The notes: generated by a model from the sequence alone, not told the origin. A stretch of DNA of 64,000 nucleotides from Luteimonas granuli (GCF_007795095.1 NZ_CP042218.1:2149001-2213000); one strand, 5' to 3'; shown: positions 1 to 8,841, counted from the first letter of the stretch. A program made the numbers and translations.

Positions 1-852
1 ACGAGCCTGGTCATGCATTTCCGCGAGGGCATAGGCCCGGTGAATTCCATTCTTGTTCTTCAGGATGTCGGTGCTGATTCTTCCGTCGTAGACATTGTTT
101 CCAAACACGATGTCGCCATCAGAGCCTCCATCTACGGTATGAACTATCCCGTTCCTGTTCTCGATCAAGGTTACTATTTCACGGCCACCTTCCTTCCCTG
201 CGGCCAACGCGGGGACGAGCATGTTTGGGGCAGCTAGGCCGATCGCTATCAGTGCGCATAGCGCACCACCGATTGCAGCGTCTCTGTTCTTCGATGCTTG
301 CCAAAGCGCGAAGCAGCCAAGCGCGGTCGTCAACGCTGAGATGGCTATGAACGATTCTTGTAACGTCGCCAATTGCAGCAAGACTAGGCCGCCGGCCAGC
401 GGTCCTAGTGATGATCCGAAAACGTTGGAGACGTACACGCGCGAAAACGAGACGCCTTTCCCGGAAACCACATCATCAGATCCTAGGTGATGGACGAGAG
501 GAAATAGGGCGCTCTTCAGCGCTGCTGTCGTTATGATGGCAATCGAGAGAGTTGGAAGAGAAAAAGCTCCGTTGGCCGCGGAGCCGTAAAGAACCAGTGC
601 AGCGATATCCACTACGCCAGCAATGATAAGAATCACCCCCCCGGTAGCGAGCACGTCACGTGAGTGTCGGCATGCAACGCGTCCCAAGGCTGCTCCCATC
701 GCGATTCCAAGAAGATAAAGTGCAAGAACAAGTGCGAAAGCTTGGGGCTTCGTGAGGTAGGAAAACGATACAACTCGCGTCCAAAGGATCTCCTGACTCA
801 GGCTGAGGAAACCAACCCAGAATGCGATAATCCGCGGAGTGAAGAGCTTCAC
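1..852 (-). CDS. Spermidine-synthase-like fused membrane protein (partial, runs off left edge)
   Basis: The reverse strand reads openly from a GTG at 852 to the window edge. The first half is hydrophobic, with about six membrane segments. The C-terminal part visible here begins the polyamine aminopropyltransferase fold, with the string FGNNVYDGR followed by HRAYALAEMH, as in membrane-fused spermidine synthases. The catalytic SAM-binding core lies beyond the window, so activity cannot be judged. The GTG start overlaps the TGA of the upstream gene (GTGA), which suggests translational coupling. Base composition is clearly lower in GC than the rest of the window, a sign of transfer. Members of this family are often not true spermidine synthases; the substrate is unknown. 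Confidence 0.72.
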   Translation of the reverse strand, partial: MKLFTPRIIAFWVGFLSLSQEILWTRVVSFSYLTKPQAFALVLALYLLGIAMGAALGRVACRHSRDVLATGGVILIIAGVVDIAALVLYGSAANGAFSLPTLSIAIITTAALKSALFPLVHHLGSDDVVSGKGVSFSRVYVSNVFGSSLGPLAGGLVLLQLATLQESFIAISALTTALGCFALWQASKNRDAAIGGALCALIAIGLAAPNMLVPALAAGKEGGREIVTLIENRNGIVHTVDGGSDGDIVFGNNVYDGRISTDILKNKNGIHRAYALAEMHDQAR

Positions 853-1463
853 TGCGAGCGTCCTCTGAGTAGCATGCGCGCGGCAAACGCAATGAAGAAG
901 TTAATGCCGGCAGCAGCGTATGTGACCTGCGTAAGTGTCAGCGAGTCGAGGAGTACAAAGCCGGTTGCGATCGCACCGAGCGCGCCTCCCATTGTATTTG
1001 AGAAGTACAGGGACCCCGTTGATTCCCCGATGCTGCCGACCGTGCGATCGACATGAATCACAAGAATCGGAAGAGTCGCGCCCATCAGGGTCGTGGGGAC
1101 GAGTAATACTGCTAAAGAGAACGCAGAGACCGACAGGAGACTGGCCGTGGGAAGCCAGGTCGAAAGCCACCCGATCAAGAACGTGCTCGTCAGGCCGAAA
1201 GCTCCGATTCCAAGTTCAATGCCCGAGAACCAGTTAATCAGACTCGCCTTCCGGTCAGCTATCACTCCCCCTGCAATCCCGCCCACACCTAGGCCCAGCA
1301 TGAAGGTTGAGACGATGATCGAGACAGATAGGACGTCCACTCCTATCACTGCGAAAAGTTTTCGTTGCCACGCAACCTGGTACGCGAGCGCGGCCACTCC
1401 CGAAAGGAAAAAGAGCAAGGAAAGCTGTCTGTTCACTCTCCTGCCGTCGACGATGTTTAGCAT
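849..1463 (-). CDS. Six-segment membrane protein, spermidine-synthase N-terminal type
   Basis: This 204-residue protein is almost entirely membrane: about six hydrophobic helices with the pattern FFLSGVAALAYQVAWQRKL near the start, LMGATLPIL in the middle, and GSLYFSNTMGGALGA later. These strings are typical of the N-terminal transmembrane half of fused MFS/spermidine synthase proteins. It stops after this half, and the next gene starts at once with a second membrane block plus the enzyme domain, so the pair looks like one large protein divided in two by a GTGA overlap. A GGAAG ribosome-binding site lies just before ATG 1463. It follows the phosphoethanolamine transferase gene by 15 bases, so all three probably form one operon. 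Function is unknown. Confidence 0.7.
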   Translation of the reverse strand: MLNIVDGRRVNRQLSLLFFLSGVAALAYQVAWQRKLFAVIGVDVLSVSIIVSTFMLGLGVGGIAGGVIADRKASLINWFSGIELGIGAFGLTSTFLIGWLSTWLPTASLLSVSAFSLAVLLVPTTLMGATLPILVIHVDRTVGSIGESTGSLYFSNTMGGALGAIATGFVLLDSLTLTQVTYAAAGINFFIAFAARMLLRGRSQ

Positions 1464-1478
1464 TTGGTCTTCCGCACT

Positions 1479-3239
1479 TTAGGGAATGAATGGTTCGCTT
1501 TCTTCTAAAGCCAGGCAGGCCTGCGCGTCCAGCCGCTCGACGTCGGCGATCTCTGTTGGTACACGAAGGGTCGCATTAGTCAGGTCGTTGTCCGCGCGCG
1601 GGTTCGGTATTTTGAGCCCACCCAGGCTGGCGAGGGTTTCAAAAATCATCGATGTGGAAGCCAGTCGGCCGCGATTGAGGGTCAAGTTGGCAACAAGGTG
1701 CGGATTCTCCAGCGCGAAGCTTCGGGATGGCCAGAAAAGCGCCGCTACCGACTGCGTCGCCTTTGATGCCTGCCCATGCCCACTGTTCTGTCGGCAATCA
1801 TCAAACAAAGCTTCCCCGTGGTCGGACACATAGAAAATCCAACTTTCGATCTCGGGGAGTTTATGAAGTAGATCAATAGTCTCGCTCAGTACGTGATCCG
1901 TGAACAGGATGCTGTTGTCATAGGAGTTGACCAGGTATTCCTTGTCCGCAGCTTCGAATAGGCGAAGGGGGCGGGTAGTGCGATCGGGAATGAATTTTGC
2001 GAAATCCCGGGGGTATCGATCGCTATAACGGAAATGGCTTCCGAGTGTATGGACAACGATGAACAAATCGGAGTTCGAATCCTGATTGATCAGGTCTTCC
2101 AGTACGGGCAGGGCTGCGTCGTCATGGCTGCCTTGACTGCGGTAATCGACCGGGTTGAGAAAAAAGGTTCTGTCGGCCTCCTTCGCATGAACTGAAGTTG
2201 GCGATTCGTGATAGCCGACTGGTGCTTGCAGAGAGATCCAGTAAGTGCGGAATCCAGCCTCCTTGAAAGCTGTGACGATGGACGCCTCATGGAATGTGGC
2301 CTGCGTGCTTTCGGGTGGCTTTCTGCTCACGATCACTGGCACCGAGAGTCGCGTGAAAGTCCAGCGGGAATACAGGCGGGTGAATGATATGACATCGTTC
2401 TTGAGGGCCAGTTTGGGCGTCGTTTCACGGGGATATCCGTTGATCCCAAAGTGGTCGGCACGGGCAGTCTCGCCGATGACGACGACATAGATTCGGCGCT
2501 TGTTGCGCGCTCGGGAGGGAGTGGCGCCGAACCTGTAGTCACTAGCCAGTTGGGCCGCATGGTGAAGGGCGCGTCTCTCCGCGGCGTAGTCCCAAGCGAG
2601 TATGGGAAGGCTGGCGGGATACGCGGCCCGCAATGCCAGTGCCTGTCCTGTTGGCGGTGGTGGGAAGGTTGGATCAGGAACGGGTGGGCTTCCGAGCGTT
2701 CCGGACCATGTTGCGCTGGCCGCGGTACTGATGAGGCCGATCGCACTCAGCGCGACGATTCGGCGAGTCGGCTTGCTGGGGGGCGGTTTCGTCCCTGGCC
2801 TAGGAGGCCAAGCAAGGACTGCGAGAAGTATCGGAACCAGCAGAATGAGGAAGGTCGAACTCGATATCGATCCCACGAGATCCGATGCTTCCGCAATATT
2901 GGTCTCGGCTATCAGAGACAGGGCGTTGGGGTCCAAGGGCCATCCATAACGGCTGGTGAACCATACTTGAGGGATTGCCAGTACGGTGATGGCCAGGAGT
3001 GTCAGTAGGGCAATCCGGGGAAAATGGACGAATAACGCTGCATGAAATGCGAGCGCAAAGCTACTGGCGGCAACGACCACCAGGATCTGGTCGCTCGAGA
3101 GGTCACGCTGGTTGAGGATAGCAACTAGTAGTGCGGGGGAGGCAGCGATTGCGAACAGAAGGAGGATGCAGCTGCGTCGAACCTGAAGACGTAAACCTGG
3201 ACTGGCTGCTGCTTGCTCGATGCGCTGCAGAAACGTCAT
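1479..3239 (-). CDS. Phosphoethanolamine transferase (EptA/sulfatase superfamily)
   Basis: 586 residues. The first 180 hold about five membrane helices (near 22-42, 52-72, 75-95, 125-143, 158-176), followed by a Pro-rich linker and a periplasmic alkaline-phosphatase-like domain. That domain carries GETARADHFGINGYPRETTP (about 256-275), a nucleophile region WTFTRLSVP (Thr near 294-296), VSDHGEALFD and GHGQ, the metal-site pattern of phosphoethanolamine transferases. The family moves phosphoethanolamine from phosphatidylethanolamine to lipid A, core sugars or, in Neisseria PptA, to pilin. Here it lies directly downstream of pilA on the same strand, so pilin modification is an attractive inference, but lipid A is the commoner substrate. 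GC is lower than in the core genes. Confidence 0.8.
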   Translation of the reverse strand: MTFLQRIEQAAASPGLRLQVRRSCILLLFAIAASPALLVAILNQRDLSSDQILVVVAASSFALAFHAALFVHFPRIALLTLLAITVLAIPQVWFTSRYGWPLDPNALSLIAETNIAEASDLVGSISSSTFLILLVPILLAVLAWPPRPGTKPPPSKPTRRIVALSAIGLISTAASATWSGTLGSPPVPDPTFPPPPTGQALALRAAYPASLPILAWDYAAERRALHHAAQLASDYRFGATPSRARNKRRIYVVVIGETARADHFGINGYPRETTPKLALKNDVISFTRLYSRWTFTRLSVPVIVSRKPPESTQATFHEASIVTAFKEAGFRTYWISLQAPVGYHESPTSVHAKEADRTFFLNPVDYRSQGSHDDAALPVLEDLINQDSNSDLFIVVHTLGSHFRYSDRYPRDFAKFIPDRTTRPLRLFEAADKEYLVNSYDNSILFTDHVLSETIDLLHKLPEIESWIFYVSDHGEALFDDCRQNSGHGQASKATQSVAALFWPSRSFALENPHLVANLTLNRGRLASTSMIFETLASLGGLKIPNPRADNDLTNATLRVPTEIADVERLDAQACLALEESEPFIP

Positions 3240-3270
3240 TGTGTTCCGACCTCTTTAGTGTCTCTGCTGC

Positions 3271-3302
3271 AAGAAAAAAGCCCCGGCCTTAAGCCGGGGC
3301 TT
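3271..3302 (-). terminator. Rho-independent terminator of pilA
   Basis: AAGCCCCGGC (3278-3287) pairs with GCCGGGGCTT (3293-3302) around a 5-base loop. On the reverse strand the stem is followed by CTTTTTTCTT. It lies 24 bases past the pilA stop and would end most pilin transcripts, limiting read-through into the transferase gene. Confidence 0.88.
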
Positions 3303-3326
3303 GTTCACAGCAATATTTCGAGAACG

Positions 3327-3770
3327 TTAGGGGCTACCGCTACCAGCGGCGGCTTGGCAGGTGGCGGGGCGATACTTCGCATCAATTGAGCCGCTGCAGG
3401 TCCAGTCGACCTGGCCATTGGCAGCCTTGGTGCCAGTAAGGACGATGTTGCCGGCCGCAGTTCCGCCCAGATTTTGGGCAGTGGCGGTGATGGTGCCGGT
3501 GGTGCCGGAACCAGCATAGACCACGCCAGAAACATACTTCGAGGACTGATTCTCGATCGGGACGGTGGTGGGCATGTTGTTGGTAGTATCAGCGGCGGCC
3601 GCTTCGGAGACGCTGGTGCGTGCCGAAGAAGCCGCGATCATTACTTCCGACACGCGGCTCTTGATCAGGTAGTCCTGGTACGCCGGCAGCGCGATCGCCG
3701 CCAGGATGGCGATGATCGCGACCACGATCATCAGTTCGATCAGGGTGAAGCCCTGCTGCATCTTCTTCAT
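3327..3770 (-). CDS. pilA: Type IV major pilin PilA
   Basis: 147-residue prepilin. The short leader MKKMQQG ends at the prepilin peptidase site G-FTLIE, with the conserved Glu5 of the mature protein, followed by the hydrophobic alpha-1 helix ([23 protein letters not shown]). The C-terminal part is Thr/Ala/Gly-rich and ends with two cysteines (WTC...PATC) that should form the disulfide-bonded D-loop. The protein is exported, cleaved and methylated by PilD and polymerised into pili for twitching, attachment and DNA uptake. A sigma-54 promoter lies upstream and a terminator downstream, and its regulators PilR/PilS are encoded a few kilobases away. The pilB, pilC and pilD assembly genes are not in this window. 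Confidence 0.95.
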   Translation of the reverse strand: MKKMQQGFTLIELMIVVAIIAILAAIALPAYQDYLIKSRVSEVMIAASSARTSVSEAAAADTTNNMPTTVPIENQSSKYVSGVVYAGSGTTGTITATAQNLGGTAAGNIVLTGTKAANGQVDWTCSGSIDAKYRPATCQAAAGSGSP

Positions 3771-4225
3771 GGTGTACCCCTAGGAGTGGATTGAGACTTC
3801 ACGTGCCGCGGGCCGGCATGGGTTCCGGAACCGTTGGCTGCCGTGCGCTTCGCTGCACGTGCGATGAATGATACGCACAAGCCGTGCCAACGGAGGTTTC
3901 AGGGTCGCGAAGTTCCCGATGTGCAATCGGAATCACGGTTGCACCGCGCATGCAGGGTCAAGAAGTGACAGAAACAGTCTCTTTTGGCGCTTGTGGTGAC
4001 ATTTTAGGTCGCTTTAAATAGGCAATCCGTCACAGGTTGAATCCGGGCTGTCGGTGGATCCCTGTCGGGGAGGCGGGAGAATCCCGGTGTCTCGACCTGC
4101 CCGTCGGGGGCATTCGGGCGTCACCCCTGCGCCGGGCAAGGGCACCTATGCTTTTCCGGGCATGCCCGTCATGCTGCGGAGGCGATGCACCCGCTGGCGG
4201 CCGCCAGCGCCCTGAGGGAAGGACG
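3771..4225. other. Intergenic region between pilA and the divergent methyltransferase
   Basis: 455 bases without a convincing gene. It holds the pilA leader (about 90 bases), the sigma-54 promoter at 3875-3889, and further upstream of pilA two reverse-strand TGTCAC motifs (complement of 3965-3970 and 3996-4001) that resemble the TGTC core of PilR-binding sites. The last 15 bases before 4226 include an AGGGAAGG ribosome-binding site for the methyltransferase. An open frame extending that gene upstream to 4037 is not supported by any recognisable protein sequence. Confidence 0.6.
3875..3889 (-). promoter_or_regulatory. Sigma-54 (-24/-12) promoter of pilA
   Basis: The reverse strand reads TGGCACGGCTTGTGC. 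It has GG and GC dinucleotides at the right spacing and differs from the consensus TGGCAC-N5-TTGC at one base. Transcription would start near 3862, giving a leader of about 90 bases before ATG 3770. This matches the known dependence of pilin genes on RpoN and PilR. Confidence 0.85.
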
Positions 4226-4888
4226 ATGAAGATCGGACCTGCAGTGCGCCGACTGATGCCCCCGGGTTTCGAGCGCCGGGCCGCGGCCGTCTACCGTCGG
4301 GTGTTCGTGGACCTGCGCAAGATCGCCGCGGTCCTTGCCAGGGCGTTGCCTACCGATGCGCACCTGCTCGACGTCGGCGGGGGTGACGGCGAGCTGCTCA
4401 ACCACCTGCTGGCCGCGCGACCGGACCTGCGGGTGACGATGGTCGACGTGGCGGGCAGCGTGGGCAAGTTCGTCGAGCCGGCCCCCGGCGCCCGCGTGCG
4501 CCGGCTGCCGTGCACGACCATCGAAACGCATCTGGAGCGCCTGGAGGCGCCCTATGACGCGGCGCTGGTCAGCGACGTGATGCACCACCTGCCGGGCGGG
4601 TACCGGCCGCAGTTCCTGCGCTCGATCCGCGGCGCGCTGGCGCCGGGCGGCTCGATCTTCGTCAAGGACATCGAGCCCGGGCATCCGATCGCCTGGCTGA
4701 GCCTGGTCTGCGACAGGTATGTGAGCGGCGATCGGGGCGTGGCGCTGGTCTCGCTGGCGGAGCTGGTCGCGCTGGCCGAGGCCGAACTGGCGCCGCTGGC
4801 CGCGGCCGCGGAGATCGGCCTGCACCGGGTGGATGCGCCCAACTATCTGGTGCGCCTGGACCTGGCGGCGCCGGGCAGCGCCGCGTGA
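4226..4888 (+). CDS. Class I SAM-dependent methyltransferase
   Basis: 220 residues from ATG 4226, chosen because AGGGAAGG sits 6 bases upstream and the protein sequence before this Met is not conserved-looking. Motif I LLDVGGGDGELL (about 45-56) binds SAM, MVDVAGS follows as the acidic ribose-binding strand, and SDVMHHLPGGYRPQFLRSI with APGGSIFVKD is the usual post-II/III region. No membrane segment is present. The substrate is unknown. The next gene is a second methyltransferase overlapping by four bases (GTGA), so the two are translated together. Both sit between pilA and pilR, where pilus assembly genes are found in related genomes. Confidence 0.78.
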   Translation: MKIGPAVRRLMPPGFERRAAAVYRRVFVDLRKIAAVLARALPTDAHLLDVGGGDGELLNHLLAARPDLRVTMVDVAGSVGKFVEPAPGARVRRLPCTTIETHLERLEAPYDAALVSDVMHHLPGGYRPQFLRSIRGALAPGGSIFVKDIEPGHPIAWLSLVCDRYVSGDRGVALVSLAELVALAEAELAPLAAAAEIGLHRVDAPNYLVRLDLAAPGSAA

Positions 4889-5616
4889 GCGGGGCCGGCC
4901 TGCTGCAGCCCCTGCGCTACACGGCGCTGGAGCGTGTGCGGGTGCCACGACCCGTCGACCGGCTGGACGCGCTGGCGGCGATGGTCCGCGGCAAGGGCGT
5001 GTTCGATCTCGGTGCGCTGGACGAGACCGCCATCGACGCCAAGCGCGGCGACGACAACTGGCTGCATGCCCGGCTGTGCCGCGAGGCGGCCTGGGTGGTG
5101 GGGATCGACAATTCGAAGCGGCTCCCGGCCGAAGGCATGGAGACGGCCGCCAACGGGCGGATCATCCACGCCGACATCTTCGACCTGGGGCCGGTGGTGG
5201 AGCGGCATGGGCGGCCCGACGTGATCGTGGCCGGAGAGCTGATCGAGCACCTGCCCGACACCGAGGGCTTCCTGCGCAGCCTGCGCGCGAACGCGGCGCT
5301 GCGCGGCTGCACCTTCGTGTTCTCCACGCCCAACGCCTGCTGCTGGCACAACGGCCTGGTGGGCCTGGCCGGGTGCGAGTCGATGCACGAGGACCATCTG
5401 CAGATCTATTCGTACAAGACGCTGCGGACGCTGTTCGCGCGCGCCGGCATCGAGCTGGAGTCGCTGACCCCCTGCCACGCGCGGTTCCAGGAAATGATCG
5501 GGGGCAGCCGGGGGCTGGCGAGGCTGGGGGTTCGCGGCTTCCAGGGCCTGGTGAACGGGCTGGAATACGCGTGCCCGATGCTGGCCGGCGGCTGGGTCGG
5601 CGTCGCGCGGCTATAG
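4885..5616 (+). CDS. SAM-dependent methyltransferase, second of a coupled pair
   Basis: 243 residues from a GTG that overlaps the previous stop. The SAM-binding start is divergent (GVFDLGALDE), but VVGIDNSKRL, HADIFDLG and VIVAGELIEHLPDTEGFLRSLR follow the methyltransferase-11/23 pattern, and FSTPNACCWHN resembles enzymes acting on sugars or lipids. Pairs of small methyltransferases next to surface-structure genes often modify glycans; a role in pilus or surface glycan modification is only a guess. No terminator is seen after it. Confidence 0.7.
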   Translation: MSGAGLLQPLRYTALERVRVPRPVDRLDALAAMVRGKGVFDLGALDETAIDAKRGDDNWLHARLCREAAWVVGIDNSKRLPAEGMETAANGRIIHADIFDLGPVVERHGRPDVIVAGELIEHLPDTEGFLRSLRANAALRGCTFVFSTPNACCWHNGLVGLAGCESMHEDHLQIYSYKTLRTLFARAGIELESLTPCHARFQEMIGGSRGLARLGVRGFQGLVNGLEYACPMLAGGWVGVARL

Positions 5617-5671
5617 GGGGCTGTCGCCGTTGCGGCCGGCATCACGCGATGCAGGGTTGAGCCATTTCAAT

Positions 5672-5694
5672 CTTGCATTTCAAGTCTTTGCAAG
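5672..5694. promoter_or_regulatory. Possible operator before the XRE-ImmA/IrrE gene
   Basis: CTTGCA (5672-5677) and TGCAAG (5689-5694) form an inverted repeat with an 11-base spacer, 30 bases before the start codon of a helix-turn-helix protein. Outer AATC and GATT add partial symmetry. This suits an autorepressor site, but the dyad is short. Confidence 0.4.
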
Positions 5695-5723
5695 CTAGGA
5701 TTGCCTCTCTTGGAGGTGCCGCA

Positions 5724-6833
5724 ATGGATCAGGCAACCATCCGCCACCGACTGCATGCGCTCCGCGAGCGTCGGGGCATGACCCAGACCGATCTTTCCAG
5801 TGCTCTCGGCTTCAACGATCGGCAGACCCTGTCCGATATCGAGCTCGGCAAGCGAAGCGTGTCACCTGCCGAACTGGTCAAGGCGGCCGGCCTGCTGGGC
5901 GTGGACGTGGGATATTTCACCGACCCTCTGGAACTTGCCGGAGAAGCCCGGTTTTCCTGGAGGCAGTCGGCAGATAGCGCCGACTGCCTGGAGGCATTCG
6001 AGGCGACGGCGGGGAGGTGGATCGCGACGTACCGCCATCTGGGCAGGATGCGCGGGACCCCGGTCAATTCTTCGCTCACACGCGTCGGCCTCACGATCAA
6101 GAGCTCGTTCGAGGATGCCGGCGCGGAAGGCGACGCAATCGCGCGAGCGCTGGGGCTGGGCGACGTTCCCGCGCTGACGCTTGCTTCCGTTCTGGAGGAG
6201 AAGCACGACACGCTGGTGCTGTTCGCGGATACGGTCGCTGGCGTGTCAGGCGCGGCCTGTCAGTTCGGGCCGCTCAACGCGATCATCATCAACCGTGGGG
6301 AAGCGGAAGGGCGCCGATCGTTCGACATGGCGCACGAGGTGTTCCATCTGGCGACGTGGCACGAGATGCCGCCGCGGCATATCGAAGGCGACACCCGCGT
6401 ATCCGGAAACTACCGTCGCGTCGAACAGCTCGCCGACAACTTCGCATCGGGCCTGCTGATGCCCCGGCAGGCGGTCCTCGACTGGATTGCCGGGCATCCT
6501 GTCCCGAACGACCAGGCCGAACTTCCGGTCTGGATAAAGCATGCCGCTTCGCACTTCCATGTGAGCGGACAGGCCTTCAAGTGGCGCCTGGTCGGCCTGG
6601 GTGTGCTGGGCAAGGCGGCGGCCGGGCGCGTGGATGATGGCCTTATCCGGATGGAGTGCGGAAACGCGCCACTGCCACCGCTATTCAGTCGCCGGTTCAT
6701 GGAAACACTGGGCTGGGGCATCCAGGAGGGGCAACTTTCCGTCAGGAGAGCCGCAGAGGTCGTGGGAACTACGCTGGATGAGCTGGGGGATATTTTCGCC
6801 GCACACGGTTTGAAGACGCCGTTCGATCTGTAG
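5724..6833 (+). CDS. XRE-family regulator with ImmA/IrrE-type metallopeptidase domain
   Basis: 369 residues from ATG 5724, with GGAGGT 6 bases upstream; an upstream ATG at 5673 has no such site. Residues about 5-60 form an XRE helix-turn-helix (LRERRGMTQTDLSSALGF...LSDIELGKRSVSPAEL). The later part is a zinc peptidase of the IrrE/ImmA family: FDMAHEVFHLATWHE with HEXXH near residue 205, then EQLADNFASGLLMP, where the third ligand and helper residues lie. In this family the protease cleaves a regulator, as ImmA cleaves ImmR, and IrrE/DdrO controls the radiation response. The next gene encodes a PIN-domain protein 9 bases downstream, so this probably controls it. Confidence 0.85.
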   Translation: MDQATIRHRLHALRERRGMTQTDLSSALGFNDRQTLSDIELGKRSVSPAELVKAAGLLGVDVGYFTDPLELAGEARFSWRQSADSADCLEAFEATAGRWIATYRHLGRMRGTPVNSSLTRVGLTIKSSFEDAGAEGDAIARALGLGDVPALTLASVLEEKHDTLVLFADTVAGVSGAACQFGPLNAIIINRGEAEGRRSFDMAHEVFHLATWHEMPPRHIEGDTRVSGNYRRVEQLADNFASGLLMPRQAVLDWIAGHPVPNDQAELPVWIKHAASHFHVSGQAFKWRLVGLGVLGKAAAGRVDDGLIRMECGNAPLPPLFSRRFMETLGWGIQEGQLSVRRAAEVVGTTLDELGDIFAAHGLKTPFDL

Positions 6834-6842
6834 GGCCGCGGC

Positions 6843-7349
6843 GTGACCTTCAGGCCCGGGCAGATCGTGCTGGTCGACACCAACGTGGTGCTGGAAGCCC
6901 ACCGGACAGGCTGCTGGAGCACGCTCGCGCAGTACTTCGCCCTGCATACCGTCGGCAAGGTCGTCGAGGAAACGCAGACGGGTTACCAGAACAGGAAACC
7001 CGAGGAGTGGATCGACGAAGGTGCGCTGCGCGCGTCCTTTGCGCACATCGCTCACGTGGATGACGAGGCCCGTGCGGAGTTCAACATGCGTCATGGGCAT
7101 CCCGCGCTGGATGCAGGCGAGCGGGATTTGCTGATCTACGGGGGTGCGCTCGGCGCTCCGGCATGGTGGCTCAACAGCCCCGACATGGCCGCGGTGCGAT
7201 TCGCGCATGCGATCGGGTGGACCGATCGGCTGGTTTCGCTCGAGGCCATGGTGTCGCATCTCCGGGCACGGCTGCGCGAGGACCTGCGAGGCAATTACAC
7301 GGAACGCTGGCTTTCGGTGAAAAAGACGGATCTGCTGCTCAATCGTTGA
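6843..7349 (+). CDS. PIN-domain ribonuclease-like protein
   Basis: 168 residues from GTG 6843. The N-terminus VLVDTNVVLEAH carries the first PIN Asp (residue 12), ALDAGERDLLIYG the middle acids, and LNSPDMAAVRFAHAIGW the last Asp, so the acidic site of a PIN nuclease appears complete. It is longer than usual VapC toxins and has no VapB-type partner; the partner is the XRE-ImmA/IrrE protein 9 bases upstream. The two could be a toxin-antitoxin or stress-response pair. It converges on pilR with no gap between stop codons and no terminator visible. Confidence 0.72.
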   Translation: MTFRPGQIVLVDTNVVLEAHRTGCWSTLAQYFALHTVGKVVEETQTGYQNRKPEEWIDEGALRASFAHIAHVDDEARAEFNMRHGHPALDAGERDLLIYGGALGAPAWWLNSPDMAAVRFAHAIGWTDRLVSLEAMVSHLRARLREDLRGNYTERWLSVKKTDLLLNR

Positions 7350-8756
7350 TCAGTCGATGCCGAGCTTCTTCAGCTTGTACCGCAGCGCCCGGAACGTGAT
7401 GCCCAGCGCCGCCGCGGCGCGGGTCTTGTTGTACTTGTTCTCCTGCAGCGCCTGCTGGATGGCCGCGCGTTCGATCTCCTCGATGTAGGAGGGCAGGGCG
7501 CTGGAGGCGGTGTCGCGGGGGCCGATGGCGGCGGGCGAGGCCGGCAGCGCGACGGCGCCCGGCAGCGCCGGGACGCGGCCCGGGGCGGCACCGTGGCCGC
7601 CGATCGTGCTGCCGCCGGGCAGGCGCAGGTCGGCGGCGGTGATGGTGTCGTCGTCCGCCAGCGCCATGGCGCGCTCGAGGATGTTCTCCAGTTCGCGCAC
7701 GTTGCCGGGGAAGGAGTAGGCCGCCAGCGCGGTCAGGGCGCCGGGCCCGAACTGCGGCGCCTGGCGGTGCATGGCCTGCGCCAGGCGGGCGAAGATCGCT
7801 TCGGCCAGCAGGGGCAGGTCGCCCTCGCGCTCGCGCAGGGCGGGCACGTGCAGCTCGATCACGTTGATGCGGTAGTACAGGTCGTGGCGGAAGCTGCCCA
7901 GGTTGACCAGCGCGCCGAGGTCCTTGTGCGTGGCCGAGAGGATGCGCACGTCCACGTCCACCTCCGCCGGCGCGCCCACCGGCCGCACCTTCTTCTCCTG
8001 GATCGCGCGCAGCAGCTTGACCTGCATCGCCAGCGGCAGCTCGGCCACCTCGTCCAGGAACAGGGTGCCGCCGTCGGCGCTCTGGAACAGGCCGGGCTTG
8101 TCGGCGTGGGCGCCGGTGAAGCTGCCCTTCCTGTGGCCGAAGAACTCGCTCTCCATCAGCTCCGTGGGGATGGCGCCGCAGTTCACCGGCACGAAGGGGC
8201 CGTCGGCGCGCACGCCCTGGGCGTGGATGGTCCGCGCGACCAGTTCCTTGCCGGTGCCGGACTCGCCGCTGATGTGCACCGGGGCCTGGCTGCGCGACAC
8301 CTTGGCGATGGTCTCCCGCAGCGCGACCATGGCCGGCGAACCGCCGAGCAGGCGTCCGGTTCCGTCGGGCTGGGCCTGTCGGCGGGAGTGCAGCTCCAGC
8401 GCCTGGCGCACCAGGCCGCGCAGCACGTTGATGTCCACCGGCTTGCTGACGAAATCGAAGGCGCCGGCCTTCAAGGCTTCCACCGCGGCCTCGACGTTGC
8501 CGTAGGCGGTGATCATCGCCACCGGCGTTTCCGGGAAGCGGGTGGAGATGTCGCTCACCAGTTCCAGGCCGGAGCCGTCTGGCAGGCGCATGTCGGTGAG
8601 GCAGAGGTCGAAGCTGCTGCGTCCGAGCATTTCCCGCGCCGCGGCCAGGCTGGCGGCGGTGGCCGTGCGCAGACCCATGCGTCCGAGGGTCAGCACGAGC
8701 AGCTCGCGGATGTCGTGCTCGTCGTCGACGATGAGGGCGCTGCGGGCTTCGGTCAT
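7350..8756 (-). CDS. pilR: Sigma-54-dependent response regulator PilR
   Basis: 468 residues. The receiver domain (1-120) has the acidic pocket DDEHD and phospho-acceptor Asp in [11 protein letters not shown], then the AAA+ sigma-54 interaction domain with Walker A GESGTGKE, the GAFTGA loop as [10 protein letters not shown], and Walker [14 protein letters not shown]. The C-terminus is a Fis-type helix-turn-helix ([25 protein letters not shown]). Phosphorylated by PilS, PilR activates pilA from its -24/-12 promoter, which is present at 3875-3889. It lies 85 bases after pilS on the same strand. Confidence 0.95.
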   Translation of the reverse strand: MTEARSALIVDDEHDIRELLVLTLGRMGLRTATAASLAAAREMLGRSSFDLCLTDMRLPDGSGLELVSDISTRFPETPVAMITAYGNVEAAVEALKAGAFDFVSKPVDINVLRGLVRQALELHSRRQAQPDGTGRLLGGSPAMVALRETIAKVSRSQAPVHISGESGTGKELVARTIHAQGVRADGPFVPVNCGAIPTELMESEFFGHRKGSFTGAHADKPGLFQSADGGTLFLDEVAELPLAMQVKLLRAIQEKKVRPVGAPAEVDVDVRILSATHKDLGALVNLGSFRHDLYYRINVIELHVPALREREGDLPLLAEAIFARLAQAMHRQAPQFGPGALTALAAYSFPGNVRELENILERAMALADDDTITAADLRLPGGSTIGGHGAAPGRVPALPGAVALPASPAAIGPRDTASSALPSYIEEIERAAIQQALQENKYNKTRAAAALGITFRALRYKLKKLGID

Positions 8757-8841
8757 GGGAAAGGCTGGAGGTGAAGGTCAGGTGACCAATTTTGGCACTG
8801 TCACCCGGAATGTGATGCCTGTCAAAAGGCGCGGCGGCGCT

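Noticed and set aside
4037..4225. Longer start for the first methyltransferase
   Set aside because: The extra 63 residues look like translated non-coding DNA and the good ribosome-binding site is at 4226.
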